From assembly GCF_009883635.2 (NCBI RefSeq), contig NZ_CP026115.2, positions 124,001 through 188,000 of the forward strand: a DNA stretch of 64,000 bases, in the 5' to 3' direction. The notes under the pieces are model-generated. The model saw only the letters and a list, made by a program, of their open reading frames with translations. It made no database searches and was not told the origin of the DNA. Made by a program: the position numbers and the translations under genes. The stretch is from Pseudomonas putida (GTDB lineage: Bacteria; Pseudomonadota; Gammaproteobacteria; Pseudomonadales; Pseudomonadaceae). This document shows positions 18,498-27,420 of this stretch, in pieces. Within the stretch, counting starts at the first letter, position 1. Every line of letters begins with the position of its first letter.

Positions 18498-18872
18498 ATG
18501 AAACAGGCAATCAAGACCGACCTTTACGCCTCCAAGGCACCCCTGGAATGGGCCGTCGTCGGCAACGGCACGCTCTATACCGCGCAGATCCCCATCGATG
18601 CCCAGGGCCAGGTGGTCACGGGCGGTATCGAGGCGCAGACCCGCCAGACCTTGGACAACCTGCGCCACACCCTGGAGGCCGCCGGCAGTTCGCTGGATGC
18701 CGTGACCCAGGTGCTGATCTACGTCACCGATCGCAGCTACCTGGCCACGGTCAACCAGCTGTACGGCGACTACTTCCAGCCCCCCTACCCCAACCGCGCG
18801 GCGGTGGTGGTGGCGGGCCTGGCCCGTGAGGAAATGCTGGTGGAGCTGGTGGTTTACGCCTGCCTCTCGTGA
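18498..18872 (+). CDS. RidA-family enamine/imine deaminase
   Basis: 124 residues, typical of the RidA/YjgF/YER057c family. It has the GGIEAQTRQTLDNLRHTLEAAGSSLDAVTQVLIYVTD core, the family arginine near the C-terminus in YPNRAAVVVAGLAREEMLVELVVYA, and the final conserved Glu. These proteins hydrolyse reactive enamines/imines to ketones and ammonia. In a catabolic operon with an aldehyde dehydrogenase it would clear an imine produced when the amine is oxidised or split. Last gene of the operon, 26 bases after the DUF3726 gene. Confidence 0.85.
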   Translation: MKQAIKTDLYASKAPLEWAVVGNGTLYTAQIPIDAQGQVVTGGIEAQTRQTLDNLRHTLEAAGSSLDAVTQVLIYVTDRSYLATVNQLYGDYFQPPYPNRAAVVVAGLAREEMLVELVVYACLS

Positions 18873-18988
18873 AGCACTGGTCGACAGGCTTTCGCCCGCT
18901 AATGGTTGGGCCGGGGTTGGTTAAAGCGCCTCGTCCGAATAACCGAAAGTTTTTGCAGAGCGGTGCAACCTTCGCCAGTCACACGTGA

Positions 18989-19006
18989 ACACAGAACGTT
19001 CTGTGT
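18989..19006. promoter_or_regulatory. Perfect 18-bp palindrome before the Gly/Gln-rich protein gene
   Basis: ACACAGAACGTTCTGTGT, perfectly self-complementary with no central gap, 20 bases before the ATG at 19027. The position overlaps or follows the expected transcription start, as for a repressor site. It does not match the LexA, Fur or Anr consensus I know. Confidence 0.6.
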
Positions 19007-19026
19007 CTGACTTGAGGTAACCGATC

Positions 19027-19293
19027 ATGGCTAACAATCAAGACAAAGATAGAAACCAAGGTGGCAGCAACCAGGCCCATGTCGGCGATGCTGGCCAAAA
19101 AGGCGGCCAGGGTGGCATGGCAGGTACGCAGAAAGGTGGGCAGCAGTCCGGGCAGAAACCTGACGACAAGATGGACAAGGATTGGGAAAAGTCCAGGGAT
19201 ACCGGACACCAGGGTGGACAGGCTGGCGGCAAGCAGACCCCAGCAGACACCGGCCGCATGGGCGGCACCCAGCACAAAGACAAGGATCGTTGA
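19027..19293 (+). CDS. Small hydrophilic Gly/Gln/Lys-rich protein (stress-protein-like)
   Basis: 88 residues beginning MANNQDKDRNQGGSNQ, almost entirely G, Q, K, D and small polar residues. Short repeats of QKGGQ and HQGGQ type recur, with a DKD motif at both ends. It has no hydrophobic core, so it is expected to be intrinsically disordered. The composition resembles KGG/con-10 type and desiccation-related hydrophilins, but the family match is not firm. GAGGT sits 8 bases before the ATG, and the 18-bp palindrome lies just upstream. It has its own promoter region and a hairpin after the stop, so it is probably monocistronic. Confidence 0.75.
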   Translation: MANNQDKDRNQGGSNQAHVGDAGQKGGQGGMAGTQKGGQQSGQKPDDKMDKDWEKSRDTGHQGGQAGGKQTPADTGRMGGTQHKDKDR

Positions 19294-19304
19294 TTCAACG
19301 GTTG

Positions 19305-19334
19305 GCACCGGGGCGGCGTCAGTCGCCCTGGTGC
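19305..19334 (+). terminator. Hairpin after the Gly/Gln-rich gene
   Basis: Arms GCACCGGGGCG and CGCCCTGGTGC (one mismatch) around an 8-base loop, 11 bases after the stop. The T-run is weak (AAGTTTC), so it may be an inefficient terminator, or shared with the convergent 83-aa gene whose stop is at 19336. Confidence 0.5.
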
Positions 19335-19335
19335 G

Positions 19336-19587
19336 TCAAGTTTCTGCGGCACACCATCCAGAATGCCCGCCTGAAGCGCTGTCCTCCCGATCCCCTGAAA
19401 GGCCATTACGGCAGGCACAGGCGTAATCCGCTTCAGCCCGTGTAGAAAAGTTCAGCACCAGCCTGAGCTTGTCGGTCGTGTCATAGAGATCGTAGCCGTT
19501 GCCCAATGCTTTGGGGAAGCCTGCGAGCCTGGGCAGGCACTCCTTTTCCTGAGGTAGAGCGGGAACCACAACGAAGCGCGTCTGCAT
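19336..19587 (-). CDS. Small protein of unknown function (83 aa)
   Basis: Starts MQTRFVVVPALPQEKECLPRLAGF. The ATG at 19587 is favoured over one two codons upstream because GAGGG is 6 bases away from it. The middle reads ALGNGYDLYDTTDKLRLVLNFSTRAEADYAC, which looks like a compact alpha/beta domain. The tail after CRNGLSGDRED is polar. There is no signal peptide or membrane segment. I do not recognise a family; similar short proteins occur in pseudomonads. A 12-bp inverted repeat lies 28 bases upstream and may control it. Confidence 0.6.
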   Translation of the reverse strand: MQTRFVVVPALPQEKECLPRLAGFPKALGNGYDLYDTTDKLRLVLNFSTRAEADYACACRNGLSGDREDSASGGHSGWCAAET

Positions 19588-19614
19588 GACCATCCCTCTT
19601 CTTGGCAGCTCTTT

Positions 19615-19657
19615 AGTATTAGTCGCATTATGTAAATGCATCAAGGCGACTAATACT
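19615..19657. promoter_or_regulatory. 12-bp inverted repeat between kup and the 83-aa gene
   Basis: Arms AGTATTAGTCGC (19615-19626) and GCGACTAATACT (19646-19657) are perfectly complementary around 19 bases. The A/T content and lack of a T-run argue against a terminator. The position just upstream of the leftward 83-aa gene fits an operator. Confidence 0.55.
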
Positions 19658-19691
19658 CGATTTCGCTCCTTTGTGGCGCAGTGCACTGGCC

Positions 19692-21644
19692 TTACATTTC
19701 GACCTGAGTCCCGAGCTCGATCACTCTGTTCAACGGCAGCTTGAAGTACTTGAGGGTGCTGTTGGCATTCTTCAGCAGGAACGCGAACAGGTGCTCACGC
19801 CAGCGCGCCATACCCTGCTGCTTGCCGGCGATGACCGTTTCGCGGCTGAGGAAATAGGTGGTGCGCATGGGGCCGAAGTCCAGACCGGCCTGTTGGCAGC
19901 GGCTCAGCGCCAAGGGCACGTCGGGCTCTTCCATGAAGCCGAAGTGCAGGCAGACACGGAAGAAACCATCCCCAAAGACTTCGACCTCGCAGCGCCTGGC
20001 GGCGCTGACCCGCGGCTCGTCCTCGAACACCACGGTCAGCAACACCACCTGCTCATGCAGCACCTGGTTGTGCAACAGGTTGTGCAGCAGCGCATGGGGC
20101 ACCGCCTCTGGCCGCGCGGACAGGAACACGGCGGTGCCACTCACCCGGTGCGGCGGCTGGGCCTGCAGGCTGGCGATGAACCGCTCCAGCGGCAACGAAC
20201 TCTCGTCCAGCCGCTCGACGATGATCGTGCGACCGCGCTTCCAGGTGGTCATCAGCACGAACAGCGCCACCCCGGCGATGACCGGGAATGCACCGCCCTG
20301 GAAGATCTTCGGCGCATTGGCGGCGAAATACAGGCTGTCCACCAGCAGGAACGCCAGCAACATCGGCACGGCTAGCCAGCGCGGAGCTTTCCACAGCAAC
20401 AGCACCACCGCCGACGCCAGCAACGTGGTGATCAGCATGGTGCCGGTCACGGCCACGCCATAGGCTGCGGCCAGTGCCCCGGACGACTCGAAGCCGACCA
20501 CCAACAGCACCACGCCGACCATCAGCGCCCAGTTCACCATGCCGATGTAGACCTGCCCCTGCTCTTCGCTGGAGGTGTGCTGGATGAACATGCGCGGCAC
20601 ATAGCCCAACTGGATGGCCTGGCGGGTCAGGGAGAACGCACCGGAAATCACCGCCTGGGAGGCAATGATCGTCGCCAGGGTGGCCAGCCCTACCATAGGC
20701 AGCAGGGCCCAATCGGGCGCCAGCAGGTAGAACGGGTTGCGCACCGCATCCGGGTTGCCAAGGATCAACGCCCCCTGGCCGAAGTAGTTCAGCACCAACC
20801 CCGGCAGCACCAGCAGGAACCAGGCCCGAGCGATGGGTTTGCGGCCGAAATGCCCCATGTCGGCATACAGCGCCTCGGCGCCGGTCAGCGCCAGCACCAC
20901 CGCGCCGAGAATGGCCACGCCCATGCCCGGGTGCAGCACGAAGAACTTCACCGCCCAGGCCGGGTTGAGCGCCTGCAGCACCTCCGGGCGCTGCACGATG
21001 CCGTGAATGCCCAGCGCGCCCAGCACGACGAACCACAGCACCATGATCGGCCCGAACAGAATGCCGATGCGTGCGGTGCCGTGCTTCTGGATCAGGAACA
21101 GCGCCACCAGCAGCAGCACCGCCAGCGGCACGACCCAGTGCTCGATGCCGTCGAAGGCCAGCTGCAGGCCCTCGACGGCCGACAACACCGACACCGCCGG
21201 GGTGATCATGCTGTCGCCGTAGAACAGCGCAGCGCCGAACAGCCCCAGCAGCACCAGCACCTTGCTCAAGCGCTTGTAGGGCGCCGCAGCGCGGTGCGCC
21301 AAAGCGGTCAGGGCCATGATGCCGCCCTCGCCCTGGTTGTCGGCGCGCAGGATGAACAGCACGTACTTGAGCGACACCACCCACAGTAAGGACCAGAACA
21401 CCAGTGATAGCACGCCGAGCACACCGGCGCTGTTGGCCTGCACGCCGTAGTGCCCGGCGAACACTTCCTTGAGGGTGTACAGCGGGCTGGTGCCGATGTC
21501 GCCATAGACCACGCCGACTGCGGCGACGAGCATGCCGATGGCGGTGGATTTGCTGGGTTGAGGTGGGTTTGCTGCGACGGCGGACTGGCTCACGAAAGGG
21601 CTTCTCTGGAGTGGCGGTTGGATATGCATGCCATCCCTGAGCAT
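19692..21644 (-). CDS. kup: Low-affinity potassium uptake protein Kup
   Basis: Inner-membrane K+/H+ symporter of the KUP/HAK/KT family, 650 residues if the first ATG is used. The signature [25 protein letters not shown] starts near residue 45, followed by ~12 membrane helices (e.g. [48 protein letters not shown]) and a soluble C-terminal domain with [23 protein letters not shown]. The start is uncertain: ATG at 21629, with AGGGA close by, or GTG at 21593 would remove 5 or 17 residues. The end at 19692 is firm. The gene stands alone. Confidence 0.92.
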   Translation of the reverse strand: MLRDGMHIQPPLQRSPFVSQSAVAANPPQPSKSTAIGMLVAAVGVVYGDIGTSPLYTLKEVFAGHYGVQANSAGVLGVLSLVFWSLLWVVSLKYVLFILRADNQGEGGIMALTALAHRAAAPYKRLSKVLVLLGLFGAALFYGDSMITPAVSVLSAVEGLQLAFDGIEHWVVPLAVLLLVALFLIQKHGTARIGILFGPIMVLWFVVLGALGIHGIVQRPEVLQALNPAWAVKFFVLHPGMGVAILGAVVLALTGAEALYADMGHFGRKPIARAWFLLVLPGLVLNYFGQGALILGNPDAVRNPFYLLAPDWALLPMVGLATLATIIASQAVISGAFSLTRQAIQLGYVPRMFIQHTSSEEQGQVYIGMVNWALMVGVVLLVVGFESSGALAAAYGVAVTGTMLITTLLASAVVLLLWKAPRWLAVPMLLAFLLVDSLYFAANAPKIFQGGAFPVIAGVALFVLMTTWKRGRTIIVERLDESSLPLERFIASLQAQPPHRVSGTAVFLSARPEAVPHALLHNLLHNQVLHEQVVLLTVVFEDEPRVSAARRCEVEVFGDGFFRVCLHFGFMEEPDVPLALSRCQQAGLDFGPMRTTYFLSRETVIAGKQQGMARWREHLFAFLLKNANSTLKYFKLPLNRVIELGTQVEM

Positions 21645-21741
21645 CGCGCGGTCAGTATCCTTGCAGGCCGACAGTTCAGCCGTAAAAAGAGCGTAAAAAA
21701 TCAGGGGGATGTGGTTTCGGGGGTGTTCGCCTCGGGAGGTT

Positions 21742-21863
21742 CAGCGCCTGTGAGATCGAGCGCCGCCCGCGCGGCGCATCGCGAGCTGCGCTCGCTCCTA
21801 CGTTTGTTTCGGGCCAGTAAAGCCTGTGACAGGCGCGGGCGGCGCTCGATCTCACAGGCGCTG
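21742..21863. repeat. Long inverted repeat (P. putida-type intergenic repeat)
   Basis: Two perfect 30-bp arms, 21742-21771 and 21834-21863, in opposite orientation and separated by 62 bases. They carry the core TGTGAGATCGAGCGCC. The whole unit lies between kup and the ABC exporter, which are divergently transcribed. The stretch from 21645 to 21936 otherwise holds only the two promoters. Elements with this core are common between genes in P. putida-group genomes. Confidence 0.85.
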
Positions 21864-21936
21864 CAAAACGCTCGACAGGCACTTGGTGGCCTCAGTGCTG
21901 TATGGTTGTTGCTACCGAATACCCCCGGAGACCCTC

Positions 21937-23790
21937 ATGTTCCGTGCCTTTGAACGCTGGCTCGACCCCTTCCCGCCCGACGAGGTACCGCCGCCCCCGG
22001 TAGGCCTTCTGCGTTTCCTGTGGGCCTGCACCCGCGGTGCCCGCGGCTATATCCTGGCGCTGGCGCTGTTCAGTGCCGGGGTGTCGATCTACGAGGCCTG
22101 GCTGTTTTCCTTCCTCGGCCAGGTAGTGGACCTGCTCTCCAACTGGCAGGCCGGCGGTGGCGTGAGCCCGGAGGAAAGCCGTGTGCTGTGGGGCGTCGGC
22201 CTGCTGCTGATCGCCAGCATCGTGCTGGTGGCCCTGCGCACGCTGATGCAGCACCAGGTGCTGGCGATCAACCTGCCGCTGCGCCTGCGCTGGGACTTCC
22301 ACCGGCTGATGCTGCGCCAGAGCCTGTCGTTCTTCTCCGATGAGTTTTCCGGCCGGGTCACCACCAAGGTGATGCAGACCGCGCTGGCGGTGCGTGAAGT
22401 GCTGTTCACGGTAATCGAAATCGTTCCGGGCATCGGTGTGTACTTCATCGCCATCATCGCACTGGCCGGCGGCTTTGCCGCCAAGCTGATGCTGCCGTTC
22501 ATTGCCTGGCTGCTGCTGTTCGGCCTGGCCATGCTGTATTTCGTGCCGCGCCTGGGCAAAGTCGGCCAGGAACAGGCGCATGCGCGCTCGTCGATGACCG
22601 GGCGGGTGTCCGATGCCTACACCAACATCACCACCGTGAAGCTGTTTTCCCACTCCAAGCGCGAGGCGCACTTCGCCCGGGCGGCCATGGAGGACTTCAA
22701 GCAGACCGGGTTCCGCCAGATGCGCCTGGTCAGCCAGTTCGAGATCGTCAACCAGGCGCTGGTGGTCGGGCTGATTTTCGGCGCCGGCGGCTATGCATTG
22801 TGGCTGTGGCATCAGGGCCAGGTTGGTACCGGTGCGGTGGCTGCGATCACGGCCATGGCCCTGCGCATCAATGGCATGTCGCACTGGATCATGTGGCAGA
22901 TGACCTCGCTGTTCGAGAACATCGGCACCGTACAGGACGGCATGGCCACCCTCACCCGCGGCCCCAAGGTGCAGGACGTGCCGAATGCCGGCGTGCTGGA
23001 AACCCGCGGCGGCGCGGTGACCTTCGACAACGTGCGCTTCAACTACAACGGCGAACGCCAGGTGCTCGACGGCCTGAGCCTGAACATCCGTGCTGGCGAA
23101 AAGGTCGGCCTGGTGGGCCGTTCCGGTGCAGGCAAGTCAACCTTGATCAACCTGCTGCTGCGCTTCTACGACGTGGACAGCGGCGAAATCCGCATCGACG
23201 GGCAGAACATCGCCCGCGTCACCCAGGACAGCCTGCGCAGCGCGATCGGCATGGTCACCCAGGACACCTCGCTGCTGCACCGCTCGATCCGCGACAACAT
23301 CGCCTACGGCCGCCCCGAAGCGAGCGAAGCGCAAATCCAGCGCGCCGCCGCCAACGCCCAGGCCGATGGTTTCATCCGCCAGCTCAGCGACCGCGACGGC
23401 CACAGCGGTTACGACACCCTGGTCGGCGAGCGCGGCATCAAGCTCTCCGGCGGCCAGCGGCAACGCATCGCCATCGCCCGGGTGATGCTCAAGAACGCCC
23501 CGATCCTGCTGCTGGACGAGGCCACCAGCGCGCTGGACTCGGAAGTCGAGGTCGCCATCCAGGAGAGCCTCGACGAGATGATGCAGGGCAAGACCGTGAT
23601 CGCCATCGCCCACCGGCTGTCCACCATCGCCGCCATGGACCGGCTGATCGTCATGGATGAAGGGCGCATCATCGAGCAAGGTACTCACAGTGAGTTGCTG
23701 GCGAAGAACGGTACCTATGCGCGGCTGTGGCAGCACCAGAGCGGTGGGTTTCTGGGTGAGGATCAGGGGGTGGCTGAGGCGTTGGAGTAA
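21937..23790 (+). CDS. ABC exporter, fused permease and ATPase (MsbA/MDR-type half transporter)
   Basis: 617 residues, started at the ATG with GGAG 6 bases upstream. An N-terminal transmembrane domain of six helices (~25-330) is followed by the ATPase domain. That domain carries Walker A GRSGAGKST (394-402), the Q-loop VTQDTSLLHRSIRDNIAYG, signature LSGGQRQRIAIAR (from ~503), Walker B ILLLDEATSALD (from ~524) and the switch histidine in AIAHRLSTI. It works as a homodimer or a heterodimer exporting a lipid or hydrophobic compound; the substrate is unknown. No partner gene is adjacent, so a homodimer is likely. Confidence 0.9.
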   Translation: MFRAFERWLDPFPPDEVPPPPVGLLRFLWACTRGARGYILALALFSAGVSIYEAWLFSFLGQVVDLLSNWQAGGGVSPEESRVLWGVGLLLIASIVLVALRTLMQHQVLAINLPLRLRWDFHRLMLRQSLSFFSDEFSGRVTTKVMQTALAVREVLFTVIEIVPGIGVYFIAIIALAGGFAAKLMLPFIAWLLLFGLAMLYFVPRLGKVGQEQAHARSSMTGRVSDAYTNITTVKLFSHSKREAHFARAAMEDFKQTGFRQMRLVSQFEIVNQALVVGLIFGAGGYALWLWHQGQVGTGAVAAITAMALRINGMSHWIMWQMTSLFENIGTVQDGMATLTRGPKVQDVPNAGVLETRGGAVTFDNVRFNYNGERQVLDGLSLNIRAGEKVGLVGRSGAGKSTLINLLLRFYDVDSGEIRIDGQNIARVTQDSLRSAIGMVTQDTSLLHRSIRDNIAYGRPEASEAQIQRAAANAQADGFIRQLSDRDGHSGYDTLVGERGIKLSGGQRQRIAIARVMLKNAPILLLDEATSALDSEVEVAIQESLDEMMQGKTVIAIAHRLSTIAAMDRLIVMDEGRIIEQGTHSELLAKNGTYARLWQHQSGGFLGEDQGVAEALE

Positions 23791-23914
23791 GCCGGCAGCA
23801 CGCATCGTGGAAAAACGTCTGTGCCGGTTTTCAGGTGAAATCTGTACATTGAGTTTGCATTACACGGCTCGATAATCAGCACACCTTTGGCCACCTGTCG
23901 AGACGAGACACTGA

Positions 23915-24730
23915 ATGAGCACGCCTATCCGCAACAGACGACTGACGGTCCCGCAGCTGGTAGCCATGAAAGGCCGGCAAAAGATCGTTTCGCTGACGGC
24001 ATACTCCAGCGCGATCGCCAAGGTGATCGACCCCTTGGTCGATTTCATCCTGGTCGGTGACTCCACCGCAATGGTCGGCTACGGCCGCCCCTCCACCCTA
24101 GGCATGCGCCTGGACGAAACCATCGCCCACACCCGGGCGGTGGTCGACAGCACGCGGCTGGCCTGCGTGATTGCCGACATGCCGTTCGGCAGCTACCAGG
24201 AATCCCATGAACAGGCGTTTCGCAATTGCGCGCAGGTAATCGCCAGCACTGGCTGTGACGCCGTCAAGCTGGAGGCCAATCAGGCCTTGGCCAGTACCGT
24301 GGAATTTCTCGTCGCGCGCGGCATACCGGTCATGGCACACATTGGCCTGATGCCGCAGTTCGTCAATGTCATGGGCGGTTACAAGGCCCAGGGGCTATGC
24401 CCCGACAGCGGTGCGGCATTGCGCGACGATGCCCAGGCCAACCTGAAGGCCGGAGCCTTCAGCCTGCTGCTGGAGGGGGTCGCGGAACCGGTGGCCAGGG
24501 CAATCACCGAAGGCACCGACAAGCCCACCATCGGCATTGGTGCATCACCGGCTTGCGATGGCCAGGTCCTGGTCACCGAGGACCTGCTGGGGTTGGGTGG
24601 CGATCATGTGCCCCGCTTCGTCAAGCCGTATGCCGACGTGGCCCAGGTGATCCGCGAGGCGTGTACCCGTTTCGGTGACGAAGTACGCGACGGGACCTTC
24701 CCTGAAATGCGCCACTGCTATGGCGTCTGA
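23915..24730 (+). CDS. panB: 3-methyl-2-oxobutanoate hydroxymethyltransferase (PanB paralogue)
   Basis: 271 residues, the usual length. PanB adds a hydroxymethyl group from methylene-THF to ketoisovalerate to make ketopantoate. Residues matching the E. coli active site are present: D49 (LVGDS), D88 (ADMPF), K118 and E120 (VKLEAN) and E187 (LLLEGV). Some second-shell motifs differ from the housekeeping enzyme (YKAQG for [15 protein letters not shown] for GIGAGxxxDG), and panC does not follow. This therefore looks like a secondary PanB, possibly acting on a different 2-keto acid. It is convergent with the MocR gene (13-base overlap), and a creatininase-family gene lies just beyond. Confidence 0.85.
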   Translation: MSTPIRNRRLTVPQLVAMKGRQKIVSLTAYSSAIAKVIDPLVDFILVGDSTAMVGYGRPSTLGMRLDETIAHTRAVVDSTRLACVIADMPFGSYQESHEQAFRNCAQVIASTGCDAVKLEANQALASTVEFLVARGIPVMAHIGLMPQFVNVMGGYKAQGLCPDSGAALRDDAQANLKAGAFSLLLEGVAEPVARAITEGTDKPTIGIGASPACDGQVLVTEDLLGLGGDHVPRFVKPYADVAQVIREACTRFGDEVRDGTFPEMRHCYGV

Positions 24731-26148
24731 GCCCTGTCCTGAATGGACTCGTCCTGGATCGCCCTGACCAGGCATTGCAGCGCCTGGGGAATGTCTTTGC
24801 TCCAGTCCAGCGTGTAGCACAGGCGCAAGTGACTGCGCCAAAGGCCACGTTGGCTGAAGATCTCCCCAGGCGCGATGACGATACGCTGCGCCAACAGCCG
24901 CTCGAAGACCCGGCGCATGTCCACCGAGCGGGTCGCTTCCAGCCAGAAGCTCGCCCCGCCCTGCGGCTCATGGATGCGCAGGCAACCTTGGCCATAGGTT
25001 TCCAGCAGGGCCTTCATGTGCATCATGCGCTCGCGCAACAGGGCGCGCAGCCGCTGCACATGCTGCTCGAACCGACGCGAAGTGAACAGTTTGGCGATGG
25101 ACTTCTGGCGGATCGGCGACAAGCGGAAAGCACGCTCCAGAAACAGCTGCTGCAACTGTTCGGTATGGCTTCGGCAGAGCAGGTAGCCGTAGGGTGCCTC
25201 CGAACCGATCACCTTGTCGAAGGTGGAAAACACCAGCAACCGGTCCGGGTCGGCGAAATCGCGGTAGCGTGGCGCCTCGGCCTGGAAGCAGAACTCGCTG
25301 TAACCGTCGTTTTCGAACAGCCACACATCATGCTCGGCCAGCCAGCGGCAGATCTGCTGCTTGTCCCTGGCCGGCATCAGGCCGCCTTGCGGCACGCTGG
25401 TGGCCGACGACAACACCGCCAGGCGCACCGGTTCGCTGTCCACTACCTGGCGCAGCTGCTGCAGGTCGAAGCGCCCATCCTCAGCCAACGGCACTTCGAT
25501 GATGGTCATGCGGGCGGCCCGCAGTTGCCTGAGCACCGCCCAGTTGCAGGGCGATTCGACCACCGCCACCTTGCCTTCAAGATCCAGGGCACGCAGCGAC
25601 AGTTCGAGGATGCTGCGCAGATCAGAGCCAACGAACACATGCTCGGCCTGCCAGCAACGATGTGCCGAGCAGGTGTAGAACTCCGCCAGCACGCTGCGTA
25701 ACGCCATCTCGCCGAAGGGTTGGTAGAGCGGCGCATGGGAACACGGGTACTGACGCGTGAGTTCGCGCTCGATCATCAACAGCGGCTTTTCCAGCGACAG
25801 CAGCATGGCCGGGGCATCGCTGCTAAGGGCCAGCATACCGGGCTGACGGGCACTGGCGAACACAGTGTCCAGCAGGCTCGGCGAGCGCTCGGCGCGCAAG
25901 GGCGTGCTGCTGGCCCGGGTGAAGTAGCCGAGTTTGGGACGTGCATGCACCCGCCCCTCGTCCTCAAGCAGTGAATAGGCATACTGGGTGCTGGAGACTG
26001 AAACGTTCAATCGCTGGGCCAGTTGGCGCAAAGATGGCAGGCGCTGCTCGATATCCGAGGGTGCCGCTTCGATCCAGTCGAGCAGATAGCGGTAGACCGC
26101 CTGGTAGGTGTAGCCGGATTTGTTGGTTTTCTTCGCATCCATACTCAA
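24718..26148 (-). CDS. MocR-family regulator (GntR helix-turn-helix fused to aminotransferase-like domain)
   Basis: 476 residues; an ATG two codons in is an alternative start. Residues ~10-75 form a GntR winged helix ([50 protein letters not shown]). From ~110 on there is a fold-type I aminotransferase domain that binds PLP as an effector-sensing module; the likely PLP lysine is in [17 protein letters not shown]. MocR proteins often control PLP or amino-acid genes next to them. Here the neighbours are panB (convergent) and the creatininase-family gene 100 bases upstream on the same strand. Confidence 0.85.
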   Translation of the reverse strand: MSMDAKKTNKSGYTYQAVYRYLLDWIEAAPSDIEQRLPSLRQLAQRLNVSVSSTQYAYSLLEDEGRVHARPKLGYFTRASSTPLRAERSPSLLDTVFASARQPGMLALSSDAPAMLLSLEKPLLMIERELTRQYPCSHAPLYQPFGEMALRSVLAEFYTCSAHRCWQAEHVFVGSDLRSILELSLRALDLEGKVAVVESPCNWAVLRQLRAARMTIIEVPLAEDGRFDLQQLRQVVDSEPVRLAVLSSATSVPQGGLMPARDKQQICRWLAEHDVWLFENDGYSEFCFQAEAPRYRDFADPDRLLVFSTFDKVIGSEAPYGYLLCRSHTEQLQQLFLERAFRLSPIRQKSIAKLFTSRRFEQHVQRLRALLRERMMHMKALLETYGQGCLRIHEPQGGASFWLEATRSVDMRRVFERLLAQRIVIAPGEIFSQRGLWRSHLRLCYTLDWSKDIPQALQCLVRAIQDESIQDRAQTP

Positions 26149-26203
26149 GCATCACGTGGCAAATGCTGCCACAGGTTACACGTAGATACCCATCGGCCTG
26201 CTA

Positions 26204-26241
26204 GCGGTGGAGCAGCCACCGCCACGCAAGCCTTTGGCTTG
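26204..26241 (-). terminator. Two hairpins between the creatininase-family gene and mocR
   Basis: GCGGTGG/CCACCGC around five bases (26204-26222) and CAAGCC/GGCTTG around three (26227-26241) lie just after the creatininase-family stop. They may reduce read-through into the MocR gene. Neither has a strong T-run. Confidence 0.45.
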
Positions 26242-26248
26242 AGGTGCT

Positions 26249-26998
26249 TCAACCCGGTCTGCTTTCGCTGCCGAACCCTTCCACGGCCTTCACCAACCCC
26301 TGCGCCGCCAGCCTGACCAGCGCTTCGCCCTTCTCCGGCGAAGCCTGGCCCGGGTCCGAGCCCATCCGCCCGTCCGGGTGGCGCGCACGGAAATCCACGG
26401 CCTCGCGGATGGGGCCCCAGTTGGCGATCTGCGGCGCATAGTCGGCGGTCTTGATACAGTCCGGATAGGCCCACTGGGTCACGGCAATCTCCGAAGGCGT
26501 GGCATGGATGCCGTGGCCGGTCGGGAACTGCTCCTTGGCCAGGGCCTCGACACCTTCCAAGTCCCACCAGTTAATCAGTTTCAAGGCAAACCCTGCCGGG
26601 CGGCGGGCAAAGCTGGCCTCGGCATAGATCTCGGAAAAGGCTGCCTCGATCGAAGCCACGTTACCGCCGTGACCATTCAGGAACAGGATCTTCTCAAAGC
26701 CATGCACCGCCAGTGAGCGAACCCAGTCGGTGATCGCGGCGATGAAAGTCGATGGCCTGAGCGAGATGGTGCCGGGGAAGCCAAGGTGGTGCTGGGCCAT
26801 GCCGATGTTGAAGGTGGGCGCGACCAGGATATCCGCCTCCTTCTGCGCTTCGAAGGCGATGATTTCCGGACACATCCAGTCGGTACCGAGCAGCCCTGTC
26901 GGCCCGTGCTGCTCGTTGGAGCCGATGGGAATGACGATAGTCCGGCTGCGCTGGAGGAATCGTTCCGTTTCAACCCAGGTCGATCGATGTAGGAGCAT
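26249..26998 (-). CDS. Creatininase-family metal-dependent amidohydrolase
   Basis: 249 residues from the ATG preceded by GAGAGAAG. The metal-binding set of the creatininase fold is complete: E29 and H31 (SNEQHG), D40 (GTDW), H110 (LNGHGGN) and E170 (ATPSEIAV). The conserved FNIGMAQHHLGFPGTISL and FLNGHGGNVASI segments are clear. The family opens lactams or amides (creatinine, MftE peptide cleavage, formamidopyrimidine deformylation). Substrate unknown. Adjacency to a PanB paralogue and a MocR regulator suggests a branched 2-keto-acid or pantoate-related pathway, which is inference only. Confidence 0.85.
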   Translation of the reverse strand: MLLHRSTWVETERFLQRSRTIVIPIGSNEQHGPTGLLGTDWMCPEIIAFEAQKEADILVAPTFNIGMAQHHLGFPGTISLRPSTFIAAITDWVRSLAVHGFEKILFLNGHGGNVASIEAAFSEIYAEASFARRPAGFALKLINWWDLEGVEALAKEQFPTGHGIHATPSEIAVTQWAYPDCIKTADYAPQIANWGPIREAVDFRARHPDGRMGSDPGQASPEKGEALVRLAAQGLVKAVEGFGSESRPG

Positions 26999-27106
26999 CT
27001 TGCTTCTCTCATGGGAAATTTGACTGGGAGCGCCAGGCGCGGTGGTTTCCGCTTCAACAGTAAAGACCGTTTCGCGCCTGCCGGGCATGCAATCGGGCTG
27101 TCGTGC

Positions 27107-27118
27107 TTACCAGTTCAT
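27107..27118 (-). other. Three-codon mini-ORF with strong ribosome-binding site
   Basis: On the minus strand GAGGAG is followed after 7 bases by ATG AAC TGG TAA (Met-Asn-Trp-stop), about 110 bases upstream of the creatininase-family start. It could be a leader peptide, a decayed gene start, or chance. The rest of 26999-27156 shows nothing else. Confidence 0.3.
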
Positions 27119-27156
27119 GGCAGGACTCCTCTGTCGGGGGCTGGGCAGTGCTCGTT

Positions 27157-27420
27157 TCAGTTCTCACCGATGCAGTGGTCGCCGAGGGTGCGGTAGTTCA
27201 GCACCTGGGTCTGGTCGTGGGAGTCGAGGTAGGTGAGCTTGGCATTGACCACCCCGCAAGTCAGCGTAGCGTCCTGGCTGGTCGACAGCACTTTCTTGAT
27301 GTCCAGCTGGGTGCCATAGGTGTAGGTGCGGACATTGTCGGCAGCTTCGGCGCGGGCGGCCAGGGTGCAGACGTTGAGTGCGGCGAACAGGGCGGCGGCG
27401 TAGACGGCTTTGCGGTTCAT
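27157..27420 (-). CDS. DUF2790 family small periplasmic protein
   Basis: 87 residues starting MNRKAVYAAALFAALNVCTLAARAEAAD, a Sec signal peptide probably cleaved near residue 25. The mature part (NVRTYTYGTQLDIKKVLSTSQ...TCGVVNAKLTYLDSHDQTQVLNYRTLGDHC) matches DUF2790, a Pseudomonas-specific family of ~60-residue periplasmic proteins with two cysteines that probably form a disulfide. Function is unknown; several members respond to metals or stress. GGAGAG lies 7 bases before the ATG. It has its own promoter region. Confidence 0.85.
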   Translation of the reverse strand: MNRKAVYAAALFAALNVCTLAARAEAADNVRTYTYGTQLDIKKVLSTSQDATLTCGVVNAKLTYLDSHDQTQVLNYRTLGDHCIGEN

